Assembly: GCA_045614925.1 (NCBI GenBank)
Contig: JAZLDV010000078.1
Span: 1-42,392, forward strand
DNA: 42,392 nt
DNA from: JAZLDV01 sp045614925
GTDB lineage: Bacteria > Bacillota_I > Bacilli_A > Erysipelotrichales > Coprobacillaceae
Reading direction: 5' to 3'
Below are positions 23,830 to 32,675 of the stretch, in pieces. The notes below the pieces were generated by a model that saw only the letters and a list, made by a program, of their open reading frames with translations, did not search any database and had not been told where the DNA came from. How positions within the stretch are numbered: the stretch's first letter is position 1; the number at the start of each line of letters is the position of its first letter. Made by a program: the position numbers and the translations under genes.

Positions 23830-25758
23830 TTGAAAAAAAATCAATATGATGAATCGAATATACAGATTTTAGAGGGGTTGGATGCGGTAAGAAAAAGACC
23901 TGGTATGTATATTGGTTCTACTGACTCAAGAGGTTTACATCATCTGGTATGGGAAATTGTAGATAATGCAATTGATGAAGCGATTGCCGGATTTGGAAAT
24001 AAAATTACAGTGACTATTGGAAAAGATAATAGTATTAAGGTTGAAGATGAAGGAAGAGGTTTGCCAACTGGAATGCACGCTAGTGGAAAAGTGACAACTG
24101 AAGTTATTTTAACTGTACTACATGCAGGAGGTAAGTTTAGTGAAGATGGAGGATATAAAACTGCTGGTGGTCTTCACGGGGTTGGTTCTTCTGTAGTTAA
24201 TGCTTTAAGTGAATGGTTAGATTTAACTGTCTATAGAGATGGAAAAATCTATTCACAAAAATTTATAGGAGGAGATAAAAAAATCTCTCCTTTAAAATGT
24301 GTTGGTAAAACAACAAAAACAGGAACAACTATTCATTTTTTACCGAATAAAGATTATTTTTCAGTAACAGAATTTAATTATACGACAATATCTGAAAGAT
24401 TAAGAGAAAGTGCCTTTTTATTAAAAGGAATTCAAATGGTGGTTATTGATGAAAGAACAGGCAAAAGTGAATCTTTTCAATATGAAAATGGTTTAGAAGC
24501 ATTTATTGATTATCTTAATTATGAAAAGACAACTTTACATAATATTGTTTCTTTTGAAGATAATTCTAATCCAATTGAAGTTGAAATTGCTTTTCAGTTC
24601 TGCAATGGATATCAGGAAAACGTAATTTCTTTTGTTAATTTAGTGCGTACTGGTGATGGAGGAACTCATGAAACTGGATTCAGATCAGGTTTTACTAAAG
24701 TTTTTAATGAGTATGCAAGAAAATATGGTTTATTAAAAGCAAAAGATAAAAATTTAGAAGGAGCAGATGTTAGAGAAGGTTTAAATGCTGTTATTTCTAT
24801 TAAAATTCCAGAATCTTTATTACAGTTTGAAGGACAGACTAAATCTAAGTTAGGAACACCTGAAGCTAGAAATATTGTAGAAAACGTTGTTTATGAAAAA
24901 ATAAATTATTATTTAGAAGAAAATAAAGAGGCTGCAAATCAATTAATTGATAAAATGATTAAAGCAGCACAGGCACGCTCTGCTGCACGAGCTGCTAGAG
25001 AAAAAATCAGAAAAGAAAAAGGTGCTAAAGCTGAAAAAATTCTAAGCGGTAAATTAGCTCCTGCACAATCAAAAGATAAAAAGAAAAAAGAATTGTATTT
25101 AGTCGAAGGTGATTCTGCAGGTGGAAGTGCTAAGCAAGGAAGAGACCGTAAGTATCAGGCTATTCTTCCTTTAAGAGGAAAAGTTGTTAATACTGAAAAA
25201 GCAACAATGAATGATATTTTGAAAAATGAAGAAATCAGTACTATTATTAATACTGTAGGTGCAGGTGTAGGGGCTGATTTTAATGAAGAAGATTCAAATT
25301 ATTCAAAAGTTATTATCATGACCGATGCGGATACAGATGGTGCACATATTCAAGTATTATTATTAACATTCTTCTATAGATATATGAGAGGTTTAATACA
25401 AGCAGGAAAAGTTTATATTGCTTTACCTCCATTGTATAAAGTTTCTAAGAAAAATGGTAAATATGAAGAAGGTATTTATGCATGGGATGAACAGCAATTA
25501 GAAGAAGCGAAAAAGAAAATAGGACGTGGATACAATGTTCAGCGTTATAAAGGTCTTGGAGAAATGAATGCTGATCAATTATGGGAAACTACAATGAATC
25601 CTGAGACACGTACTTTGATTCAAGTTTCTATCGAAGATGCTGCTTTAGTAGAAAGAAGAGTTTCGGTTTTAATGGGAGATAAAGTAGAACCAAGAAGAGA
25701 ATGGATTGAAAATAATGTTAAATTCTCTTTAGAAGATTCTTTCTTTATTAAAGAATAG
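23830..25758 (+). CDS. parE: DNA topoisomerase IV subunit B
   Basis: The ATPase subunit of topoisomerase IV, which unlinks daughter chromosomes. A 642-residue protein with the GHKL ATP site (EIVDNAIDEA, DEGRGLPTGMH, TAGGLHGVGSSVVNALS), the transducer domain, and the Toprim domain (YLVEGDSAGGSAKQGRD, LRGKVVNTEKA, MTDADTDGAHI). VVNTEKA and the company of parC favour ParE over GyrB. The start is TTG, with GGAGG 8 bases before it; there is no in-frame ATG that would retain the N-terminus. parC follows after 10 bases. Confidence 0.95.
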   Translation: MKKNQYDESNIQILEGLDAVRKRPGMYIGSTDSRGLHHLVWEIVDNAIDEAIAGFGNKITVTIGKDNSIKVEDEGRGLPTGMHASGKVTTEVILTVLHAGGKFSEDGGYKTAGGLHGVGSSVVNALSEWLDLTVYRDGKIYSQKFIGGDKKISPLKCVGKTTKTGTTIHFLPNKDYFSVTEFNYTTISERLRESAFLLKGIQMVVIDERTGKSESFQYENGLEAFIDYLNYEKTTLHNIVSFEDNSNPIEVEIAFQFCNGYQENVISFVNLVRTGDGGTHETGFRSGFTKVFNEYARKYGLLKAKDKNLEGADVREGLNAVISIKIPESLLQFEGQTKSKLGTPEARNIVENVVYEKINYYLEENKEAANQLIDKMIKAAQARSAARAAREKIRKEKGAKAEKILSGKLAPAQSKDKKKKELYLVEGDSAGGSAKQGRDRKYQAILPLRGKVVNTEKATMNDILKNEEISTIINTVGAGVGADFNEEDSNYSKVIIMTDADTDGAHIQVLLLTFFYRYMRGLIQAGKVYIALPPLYKVSKKNGKYEEGIYAWDEQQLEEAKKKIGRGYNVQRYKGLGEMNADQLWETTMNPETRTLIQVSIEDAALVERRVSVLMGDKVEPRREWIENNVKFSLEDSFFIKE

Positions 25759-25768
25759 GAGGTAAAAC

Positions 25769-28330
25769 ATGGGTGAGAAAATTTTAAGACAATCATTAGA
25801 TGATATTATGGGTGATCGTTTTGGAAAATATTCTAAATATATTATTCAAGATCGTGCTTTACCAGATGTAAGAGATGGATTAAAACCTGTACAAAGACGT
25901 ATATTATATGCAATGTACAAAGAAGGCAATACGCATACAAAACCATACCGTAAATCAGCAAAAACTGTTGGTAATGTTATTGGGAATTATCATCCTCATG
26001 GGGATTCTTCTGTTTATGAGGCTATGGTACGTTTATCACAAGATTGGAAAATGAGAATTCCTTTAATTGATATGCAAGGAAATAATGGTTCTATTGATAA
26101 TGACCCTGCAGCTGCTATGCGTTACACTGAAGCTAGATTAGCACCAATCTCTTTAGAATTATTAAAAGATTTAGATAAAGAAACAGTTTTAATGGCTTTA
26201 AACTTTGATGATACTGAATATGAGCCAACTGTATTACCTGCTAAATATCCTAATCTTTTGGTTAATGGTGCAACAGGTATTTCTGCTGGTTATGCAACAG
26301 ATATTCCTCCACACAATTTAGAGGAAGTTATTGATGCAACAATTTATCGTATTAATCATCCTAGATGTAATCTAGATGATCTGATGGAATATATGAAAGG
26401 ACCTGATTTTCCAACAGGTGCTATAGTAGAAGGAAAAAAAGGTATTAGAGATGCTTTTGAAACAGGTAAAGGGAAAGTTGTTGTTCGTTCTAAAAGTGAA
26501 ATTATAGAAGAAAAAACAATGAATAAAATTGTGATTACAGAAATTCCTTTTGAAGTTAATAAGGCAGAACTTGTTAGAAAACTTGATGAAATCAGATTTA
26601 ATAAAAATGTTGATGGTATTATTGAAGTTAGAGATGAATCTGATAGAAAAGGTTTAAGTATTGTTGTTGAGTTAAAGAAAGATGTTGATGTACAAAATAC
26701 ATTAAATTATTTTTATAAAAATACAGATCTTCAAAAGAATTATAATTATAATATGGTCGCTATTAAAGATAAACGACCTGTATGTATGGGAATTGTCGAT
26801 ATTATAGATGGTTATATTAAACATTCTATTGAAGTTATTACTAAAAGATCATTATTTGAGTTAAATAAAGCTGAAGAAAGAAAACATATTGTTGAAGGTC
26901 TTATTAAAGCTGTTTCTATTTTAGATGAAGTTGTTCATACAATTAGAAAGTCTTTAAATAAAAGTGATGCTAAAATTAATCTTCAAGATAAATTTGGATT
27001 TACTGAAAAACAATCTGAAGCGATTGTGATGTTACAATTATACAGATTAACAAATACTGATATTGTTTCTTTAGAAAAAGAAAATCAGGAATTAAATGAA
27101 ACAATCGATATGTTAAATAGTATTTTATCAAGTGATAAAGTATTAAGAAAAGTTATTACAAACGAATTAAAGTTAATAAAAAAACAATATCCTACACCTC
27201 GTTTAACACAAATTAAAGATGAGGTATTAGAAGTTGTAGTCAATGAAGATGCTATGATTCTTCCTGAAGATGTTTATGTATCAATAACTAGAGATGGATA
27301 TATTAAACGTATTTCTAAAAAGTCATACACTGCTTCATTAAATACACCAATCGGTAAAAAAGAAGAAGATAGTTTAGTCGATCTTCATTTTGCAAATACT
27401 TTAGATAAATTACTAGTTTTTACTGATAAAGGAAATTATATGTATATTCCAGTTCATAAATTAGAAGAATTCAGATGGAAGGAATTAGGTAAACATATTA
27501 GTTACATGATTAAAATTTCGCCTGATGAAAAGATTATTTCTTCATTATTGGTAAAATCATTTGATGAATCGCTATATGTTATTTTAGCTTCAAAAAATGG
27601 TCAAATCAAACGTGTCAAACTTAATGATTTTGAACTAACAAGATATACAAAACCAGTAAAATGTATCAATCTTAAAGATGATGATGTTTTAGTTGGTGTA
27701 AAATTAACAAATGGAAATCAGGCTGTTATTTTAAGTACTTACTGCAATTATGCCACTCTATATGATGAAAATGAAGTCTCTATATTAGGGGTAAAAGCGG
27801 CAGGTATACGAGGAATTAAATTAAAAGATGATTATGTTGTTTCATTGAATGTGTTTGATCCATCTATGGCGATGTCTTTTGTGATGATTAGTGATTCTAT
27901 GGGAATTAAGCGTATGCATGTAAGTGATATTACAACATGTTCAAGAGCAACAAAAGGAACTCAGTTCTGTAAATCTTTAAAAACAAAAGAAATTCATACA
28001 ATGAATACTTTTGTTTTAGATACTAAAGATCAGTTTGTTATTGATGTAGCTGATGAAAGTATTGTATTTAATGTAAAAGATTTTAATTATAATTCATTAG
28101 AAACAAAACCAAGTATTCCTTCATCTTTAAAAGATAAACAATTTGTACGCGCTTATTTAAATAAAACAATGATTACATCAATGTATGATACAGATTTAAA
28201 TCAGCCTAAAAAAATTGTAGAGAAAAAAACACAAACTAATGAAAAGACAAAAACTATTGAAAAAAAACCATCTAAAGAAACGATGTTTGAACCAATTTCT
28301 TTTGATGATTTATTTAATATTGATTTTTAG
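25769..28330 (+). CDS. parC: DNA topoisomerase IV subunit A
   Basis: The DNA-cleaving subunit, 853 residues. The catalytic tyrosine is Tyr119 in AAMRYTEARL. The quinolone-determining region reads HPHGDSSVYEAM with Ser80 and Glu84 (numbering coincides with S. aureus GrlA), the drug-sensitive residues. The winged-helix, tower and coiled-coil parts are followed by a six-bladed beta-pinwheel C-terminal domain (about residues 490-800) and a Lys-rich tail. AGGAGGT precedes the ATG. It forms an operon with parE and ends in a hairpin shared with sigK. Confidence 0.95.
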   Translation: MGEKILRQSLDDIMGDRFGKYSKYIIQDRALPDVRDGLKPVQRRILYAMYKEGNTHTKPYRKSAKTVGNVIGNYHPHGDSSVYEAMVRLSQDWKMRIPLIDMQGNNGSIDNDPAAAMRYTEARLAPISLELLKDLDKETVLMALNFDDTEYEPTVLPAKYPNLLVNGATGISAGYATDIPPHNLEEVIDATIYRINHPRCNLDDLMEYMKGPDFPTGAIVEGKKGIRDAFETGKGKVVVRSKSEIIEEKTMNKIVITEIPFEVNKAELVRKLDEIRFNKNVDGIIEVRDESDRKGLSIVVELKKDVDVQNTLNYFYKNTDLQKNYNYNMVAIKDKRPVCMGIVDIIDGYIKHSIEVITKRSLFELNKAEERKHIVEGLIKAVSILDEVVHTIRKSLNKSDAKINLQDKFGFTEKQSEAIVMLQLYRLTNTDIVSLEKENQELNETIDMLNSILSSDKVLRKVITNELKLIKKQYPTPRLTQIKDEVLEVVVNEDAMILPEDVYVSITRDGYIKRISKKSYTASLNTPIGKKEEDSLVDLHFANTLDKLLVFTDKGNYMYIPVHKLEEFRWKELGKHISYMIKISPDEKIISSLLVKSFDESLYVILASKNGQIKRVKLNDFELTRYTKPVKCINLKDDDVLVGVKLTNGNQAVILSTYCNYATLYDENEVSILGVKAAGIRGIKLKDDYVVSLNVFDPSMAMSFVMISDSMGIKRMHVSDITTCSRATKGTQFCKSLKTKEIHTMNTFVLDTKDQFVIDVADESIVFNVKDFNYNSLETKPSIPSSLKDKQFVRAYLNKTMITSMYDTDLNQPKKIVEKKTQTNEKTKTIEKKPSKETMFEPISFDDLFNIDF

Positions 28331-28356
28331 AATATGAGTTATCTCATATTCTTTTC
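28330..28356. terminator. Bidirectional terminator between parC and sigK
   Basis: GAATATGAG (28330-28338) pairs with CTCATATTC (28343-28351) across a TTAT loop, followed by TTTTCATTTT. The sigK stop codon lies in the loop. Confidence 0.8.
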
Positions 28357-29040
28357 ATTTTCATTCATAAATAATTTTAATAGTTTAATTAGTGCTCTTT
28401 TTTCAATTCTTGATACGTATGATCTTGATATTTTCAGTTTTTTTGCTATTTCTTTTTGTGTATATTCTTTTGAATTGTTTAAACCGTATCTATAGATAAG
28501 GATTTCTTTTTCTCTTTCATCTAATGTATAAAAGTATTTTTCAAGTTTTTTTAGTTGAAATGATGTGTGAATTGTATCAGGTATCTCTTTTTGATTCATG
28601 GGTATAATATCCATTAAAGTCATTTCGCTACCATCTTTATCAAAACCTAAGACTTCGTTTAACGATATATCTAAAGCAGTCTTTTTATGTCTTCTTAAAT
28701 GCATGAGAATTTCATTTTCTATGCATTTAGAAGCATAAGTAGATAGTTTAGTGCTTTTATCAGGATGATAGGAATCAATGGCTTTAATTAGTCCTATCGT
28801 ACCGATACTTATTAGATCTTCTATAAGGTCTTTTTCACTTTCGTATTTTTTAGCAATATGGGCTACGAGTCTTAAGTTATGTTCTATCAGAATATTTCTC
28901 GATTCCTGATTGTTTTCTAATAAATATTGAGATATATGAAAACTTTCTTCTTTAGATGAAAGCTGTTTTTTAAATTCCTGATTTTTAATGAAAGAAACAA
29001 AAAGAAATTGTTCTAAAATCATAAATAATGTTGTAAACAT
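28339..29040 (-). CDS. sigK: Sporulation sigma factor SigK, pro-protein
   Basis: The late mother-cell sigma factor, which drives coat and cortex genes. A 233-residue sigma-70 protein: region 2 with NLRLVAHIAKKYE and EDLISIGTIGLIKAIDSYHP, and region 4 with QKEIAKKLKISRSYVSRIEKRAL. The N-terminus resembles the SigK pro-sequence, with FVS16-F17IKN aligned to the Bacillus cleavage site (VS-YVKN), so it is probably made inactive and cut by an intramembrane protease. CIENEILMHLRRHKKTALDISLNEVLGFDKDG fits SigK better than SigE. The gene is uninterrupted, with no skin-type insertion. GAGGTGG precedes the ATG and a sporulation-type promoter lies directly upstream. Confidence 0.9.
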   Translation of the reverse strand: MFTTLFMILEQFLFVSFIKNQEFKKQLSSKEESFHISQYLLENNQESRNILIEHNLRLVAHIAKKYESEKDLIEDLISIGTIGLIKAIDSYHPDKSTKLSTYASKCIENEILMHLRRHKKTALDISLNEVLGFDKDGSEMTLMDIIPMNQKEIPDTIHTSFQLKKLEKYFYTLDEREKEILIYRYGLNNSKEYTQKEIAKKLKISRSYVSRIEKRALIKLLKLFMNENEKNMR

Positions 29041-29056
29041 AAGCCACCTCTATTAT

Positions 29057-29084
29057 AATGTATGAGAAAATAGGCGAAATATGT
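29057..29084 (-). promoter_or_regulatory. SigE/SigK-type promoter of sigK
   Basis: On the minus strand, ACATATT (29078-29084) and CATACATT (29057-29064) are separated by 13 bases. This fits the Bacillus SigE consensus (KMATATT and CATACAHT). CATACATTA also fits the SigK -10 pattern CATAnnnTA. The predicted start lies about 10 bases before the ATG, just at the ribosome site, so the leader would be very short. Confidence 0.7.
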
Positions 29085-29127
29085 TTTAATTTTCAAATTA
29101 TTTAAATATAACAAAAAGGGTGATAAA

Positions 29128-30228
29128 ATGAGTGAAATAAAAAAATGTTTTGGTTGTGGTGCTATCATTCAAAGTGAGAATGAAAAAAATATTGGTTATG
29201 TACCTAAAAATGCAGCACAAAGAGACCATATTTTATGTAAAAGATGTTTTCAATTAAAGAATTATCATATATTACAACAAACTAATTTAACTAAAGATGA
29301 CTTCTTAGGTTTTTTAGATGAAATTGGACAAAAAGATTGTTTAGTTGTTTACATCATTGATCTATTTGATTTTTCAGGAAGTTTAATTCCAGGATTTATG
29401 CGTCATATTGGACATAATGATGTATTGGTTTTAGCAAATAAAAGAGATATTTTACCTAAATCTCTTAAAGAAGTTAAATTAGAGCATTGGGTAAGAAGAC
29501 AATTAAAAGAAGAAGGAATTAAACCATTAGATGTTGTTATTACAAGTGGAAAGAAAAATATGAATTTAGATCGTATTTATGATACGATTATGGATCTTAG
29601 AAAAAATCGTGATGTTTATGTAGTAGGTGTTACAAATGTTGGGAAATCAACATTTATTAATGCTTTATTAAGACATTATGCAGAAGTAGAAGAACAAAAT
29701 CTAATTACTGTTTCAGAGTTCCCAGGAACTACATTACATTTTATCGAAATTCCGTTAGATCAAAATACAGCATTATTTGATACACCAGGTATCATTAATG
29801 AATCACAAATGACTCATCTTATTGATGTGAATGATATTAAATCTATTATTCCTCAAGGTGAATTAAGACCTATGGGATTTCAGTTAAATGAAGGACAAAG
29901 TATATATTTTGATGGATTAGGAAGAATAGATTTTGTAAGTGGAGAACCTGCAAGTTTTATTGCTTATTTTTCTAAGAATTTAAAAATTCATCGTACTAAA
30001 TTAATGAATGCAGATGAATTATATAACAGACATAAAACGTTTAAATATGAAATTGAAGGTATGAATTCTATTACTGATATGAAAACATATGAATTCAGAT
30101 TACCAAAAGGTAAATGTGATATTGTTATTTCAGGATTAGGATTTATTACAATTTCATCAAATGGTGGATTAGTAAAAGTAAAAGTTCCACCAAAAATTTC
30201 AGTATTAATAAGAGAAGCAATTATTTAG
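29128..30228 (+). CDS. yqeH: Ribosome biogenesis GTPase YqeH
   Basis: A circularly permuted GTPase needed for assembly of the 30S subunit. 366 residues: a zinc finger (Cys7, Cys10, Cys37, Cys40), then the G4 motif N104KRD107 before the G1 P-loop G167VTNVGKST175 and G3 DTPG (about 217-220), the order that marks the permutation, and a C-terminal RNA-binding domain. It heads an operon with yhbY, nadD, rsfS and yqeM, the Bacillus yqeH cluster with aroE missing. AGGGTGAT precedes the ATG. Confidence 0.96.
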   Translation: MSEIKKCFGCGAIIQSENEKNIGYVPKNAAQRDHILCKRCFQLKNYHILQQTNLTKDDFLGFLDEIGQKDCLVVYIIDLFDFSGSLIPGFMRHIGHNDVLVLANKRDILPKSLKEVKLEHWVRRQLKEEGIKPLDVVITSGKKNMNLDRIYDTIMDLRKNRDVYVVGVTNVGKSTFINALLRHYAEVEEQNLITVSEFPGTTLHFIEIPLDQNTALFDTPGIINESQMTHLIDVNDIKSIIPQGELRPMGFQLNEGQSIYFDGLGRIDFVSGEPASFIAYFSKNLKIHRTKLMNADELYNRHKTFKYEIEGMNSITDMKTYEFRLPKGKCDIVISGLGFITISSNGGLVKVKVPPKISVLIREAII

Positions 30229-30237
30229 GAGGATTAT

Positions 30238-30522
30238 ATGTTAACAGGTAAACAAAAAAGAGAATTAAGAAAAGAAGCTCATAATTTAAATGCAATTTTT
30301 CAAGTGGGAAAAGATGGTGTAACACAAAATCAGGCTAACGGTATTTCTGATGCTTTAGAAGCAAAAGAATTATTAAAAGTTAAATTATTAGATAGCTGTC
30401 CTGATGATGTGAATACAGTTGCATTAGAACTAAGTGTTCTAACAAAAAGTGAAGTTGTTCAAATTATTGGACGCACTATTGTCTTATATAGACAAAGTGA
30501 CAAAAAGATTTATAAAATCTAA
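30238..30522 (+). CDS. yhbY: CRS1-YhbY RNA-binding protein (YqeI)
   Basis: A 94-residue single CRS1-YhbY (CRM) domain: MLTGKQKRELRKEAHNLNAIFQVGKDGVT contains the characteristic helix and GKxG loop, followed by KAKELLKVKLL-like and IGRTIVLYRQ blocks. Bacterial YhbY binds pre-50S particles. It is placed between yqeH and nadD as in Bacillus (yqeI). AGGAGG precedes the ATG. Confidence 0.93.
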   Translation: MLTGKQKRELRKEAHNLNAIFQVGKDGVTQNQANGISDALEAKELLKVKLLDSCPDDVNTVALELSVLTKSEVVQIIGRTIVLYRQSDKKIYKI

Positions 30523-31619
30523 TGAGAAAAATAGGTTTGTTTGGTGGGAGTTTTGATCCTATTCATAAAGCACATGTCGATATTGCAATGTGTGCAATTG
30601 AACAATTAGGTTTAGATGAATTAAGATTAATTCCTACAAAGAATAACCCATGGAAAGATCATGTATCTGCTAGTAATGAAGATAGAATTCGCATGATTGA
30701 AATTGCAACACAAAATTATGACAAAATTAAAATTGAACGTTATGAAATAGATAACACTAGTGAAGAGAAAAACTATACTTATCTGACTTTAAATGAATTA
30801 ATGAAAGATAGTGATGATCAGTTTTACTATATTATGGGTATGGATCAGGCTAATCTTTTCTATAAATGGAAAGAAGCAAAATATATTAGTGAAAAAGTAC
30901 AGTTAGTTGCTTTTTTAAGAGGTGGATATGAGTGTGATTATGATGTTTTGAATGAATATCATTTTATACAGTTAAATAATACACCACTTGTATCTTCAAG
31001 TAGTGAAATTAGAAATGGTCATGTTGATTTATTGGATGAAAATGTATTGAAATATATTGTCTCTAAAGGTCTTTATATTGATACAATGATTTCATCTTAT
31101 ATGAAAGAAAAAAGATGGCAACATTCTTTAAGTGTTGCTACTTTAGCAAAAGAATTTGCTAAATCAAACAACTTAAATGAAATGTCTGCTTATGTTGCAG
31201 GTATTTTCCATGATGTAGCAAAAGAAATGGATAAAGAAGAATCAGAAAAAATAATGAATACTCATTATTCTGATTTTGCAGATAGACCTAAGCCGGTATG
31301 GCACCAATGGTTATCTGCTTATGTAAGTGAACATAAATTTAAGATTGATGATAAAGAAATTTTAGATGCAATTGAATGGCATACAACTGCAACGATTCCG
31401 ATGAGTAAAATTGCAAAATGTGTGTATTGTGCAGATAAATTAGATCCACTTAGAGATTATGATTCTTCAAAAGAAATTGAAATATGTTTAAAAAATATTG
31501 ATGAAGGATTTAAAGTATGTTTAACATCCTTTTATGAATATTTTACAAAATCAGGTAATCAAGTGGATGAACATTTTTTAGAAATTTACAATTATTATGT
31601 AGTTAAAGGAGAAATATAA
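30522..31619 (+). CDS. nadD: NadD-YqeK fusion: nicotinate-nucleotide adenylyltransferase with HD hydrolase
   Basis: Two enzymes in one 365-residue chain. Residues 1-188 are NadD, which makes nicotinate adenine dinucleotide: GLFGGSFDPIHKAH (5-18, His15 and His18), the YYIMGMDQ block (102-109) and SSSEIR (159-164). Residues from about 190 are YqeK-like: an HD domain with His201 (WQHSLSVA) and H230-D231 (GIFHDVAKE), then DAIEWHTT and ADKLDPLRDY. YqeK proteins hydrolyse diadenosine tetraphosphate. In Bacillus these are adjacent separate genes. No frameshift or internal ribosome site is apparent at the joint. TAATG overlaps connect it to yhbY and to rsfS. Confidence 0.93.
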   Translation: MRKIGLFGGSFDPIHKAHVDIAMCAIEQLGLDELRLIPTKNNPWKDHVSASNEDRIRMIEIATQNYDKIKIERYEIDNTSEEKNYTYLTLNELMKDSDDQFYYIMGMDQANLFYKWKEAKYISEKVQLVAFLRGGYECDYDVLNEYHFIQLNNTPLVSSSSEIRNGHVDLLDENVLKYIVSKGLYIDTMISSYMKEKRWQHSLSVATLAKEFAKSNNLNEMSAYVAGIFHDVAKEMDKEESEKIMNTHYSDFADRPKPVWHQWLSAYVSEHKFKIDDKEILDAIEWHTTATIPMSKIAKCVYCADKLDPLRDYDSSKEIEICLKNIDEGFKVCLTSFYEYFTKSGNQVDEHFLEIYNYYVVKGEI

Positions 31620-31966
31620 TGACAAAATTAGAATGTGTAGTTAAAGCTATGGATGATAAATTAGCAACTCATATTGTTGCGATTGATATGATGGAAGCAA
31701 GTCCATTATTTGATACATTTGTATTATGTACTGCTGATAATGAAAGATTAATGAAAGCAATTGTACAAAATATTAAAGATGAATGTGCTTTAAATGGTTT
31801 TGATGTAAAATCAGTTGAAGGATTAAGAGATTCTAAATGGATGTTAATTGATTTAGGTGATATTGTATGTCACGTATTTGAAACAAATGAGAGAGCAAGC
31901 TATAATTTAGATAAATTATGGGGAGATTTACCTCGTATTGATGTAGAAGGAATGTTATCAAAATGA
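31619..31966 (+). CDS. rsfS: Ribosomal silencing factor RsfS
   Basis: A 115-residue protein of the RsfS/YqeL/Iojap family, which binds L14 on the 50S subunit and blocks subunit joining in starved cells. The conserved core is clear: FDTFVLCTADNERLMKAI, GFDVKSVEGLRDSKWMLIDLGDIVCHVF (with W-x-L-x-D-x-G-D-x-x-x-H-x-F) and a Y-N-L-D-K-L-W ending. The start overlaps the nadD stop, and the stop overlaps yqeM as ATGA. Confidence 0.95.
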   Translation: MTKLECVVKAMDDKLATHIVAIDMMEASPLFDTFVLCTADNERLMKAIVQNIKDECALNGFDVKSVEGLRDSKWMLIDLGDIVCHVFETNERASYNLDKLWGDLPRIDVEGMLSK

Positions 31967-32673
31967 GTTATGAAAACTTTGCCTACTACTATGATAGTTT
32001 AATGGATCCTCAATTTTATGATGATTATGAAAGTTTTATTTACAATCAATGTGATTTTAATGAAGTTTTAGAATTGGGATGTGGAACTGGAGAAATAGCA
32101 ATTCGTTTAGCAAAAAATGGTAAATCAGTATTTGCAAGTGATTTATCTACTGATATGTTAGAAGTTGCAAAACAAAAAGCCATGAGAGCAAATGTAAATT
32201 TAATGATGCAACGTGTGGATATGACTGATTTTATGACTTCATATCCTGTTGATCTTATTTTATGTTTATGTGATTCATTAAATTATGTACTTAATGAAGA
32301 AGATATTAAAAAGACATTTATTAATGTTTATAATTCATTAAAAGAAGATGGTACATTTATTTTTGATGTAGATAGTCTTTATAAAATGAATGTTATTTTA
32401 AATGATTATCATGAACATGATCATGATGATGAGTTTGCTTTTAGCTGGGATGTTGAAAATTTAGGTGATGGATATGTTCATCATCATGTCTATATTGAAG
32501 ATAAGGTTGAAAAAGAAATTGTAGAAGAAGATCATTATCAGAAAACATATTCTTTAGAAACTTATTTAAAATGGTTAGATGAATGTGGTTTTAAAAATGT
32601 TAAATATTTCAGTGATTTTAAAGAATATGATGAATTATGCGAAAGAATTATATTCGTATGTAGAAAGGGTTAA
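31963..32673 (+). CDS. yqeM: Class I SAM-dependent methyltransferase (YqeM-like)
   Basis: A 236-residue methyltransferase with SAM motif I VLELGCGTGEIAIRLA (about residues 35-50), motif II FASDLSTDMLEVAKQKA, motif III DLILCLCDSLNYV and a motif IV-like FIFDVDS. It starts MSYENFAYYYDSLM, the usual YqeM start (Y..fA..YD.LM). The substrate is unknown; the fixed place behind rsfS in the yqeH cluster suggests translation or tRNA metabolism. It is translationally coupled to rsfS. Confidence 0.9.
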   Translation: MSYENFAYYYDSLMDPQFYDDYESFIYNQCDFNEVLELGCGTGEIAIRLAKNGKSVFASDLSTDMLEVAKQKAMRANVNLMMQRVDMTDFMTSYPVDLILCLCDSLNYVLNEEDIKKTFINVYNSLKEDGTFIFDVDSLYKMNVILNDYHEHDHDDEFAFSWDVENLGDGYVHHHVYIEDKVEKEIVEEDHYQKTYSLETYLKWLDECGFKNVKYFSDFKEYDELCERIIFVCRKG

Positions 32674-32675
32674 TT

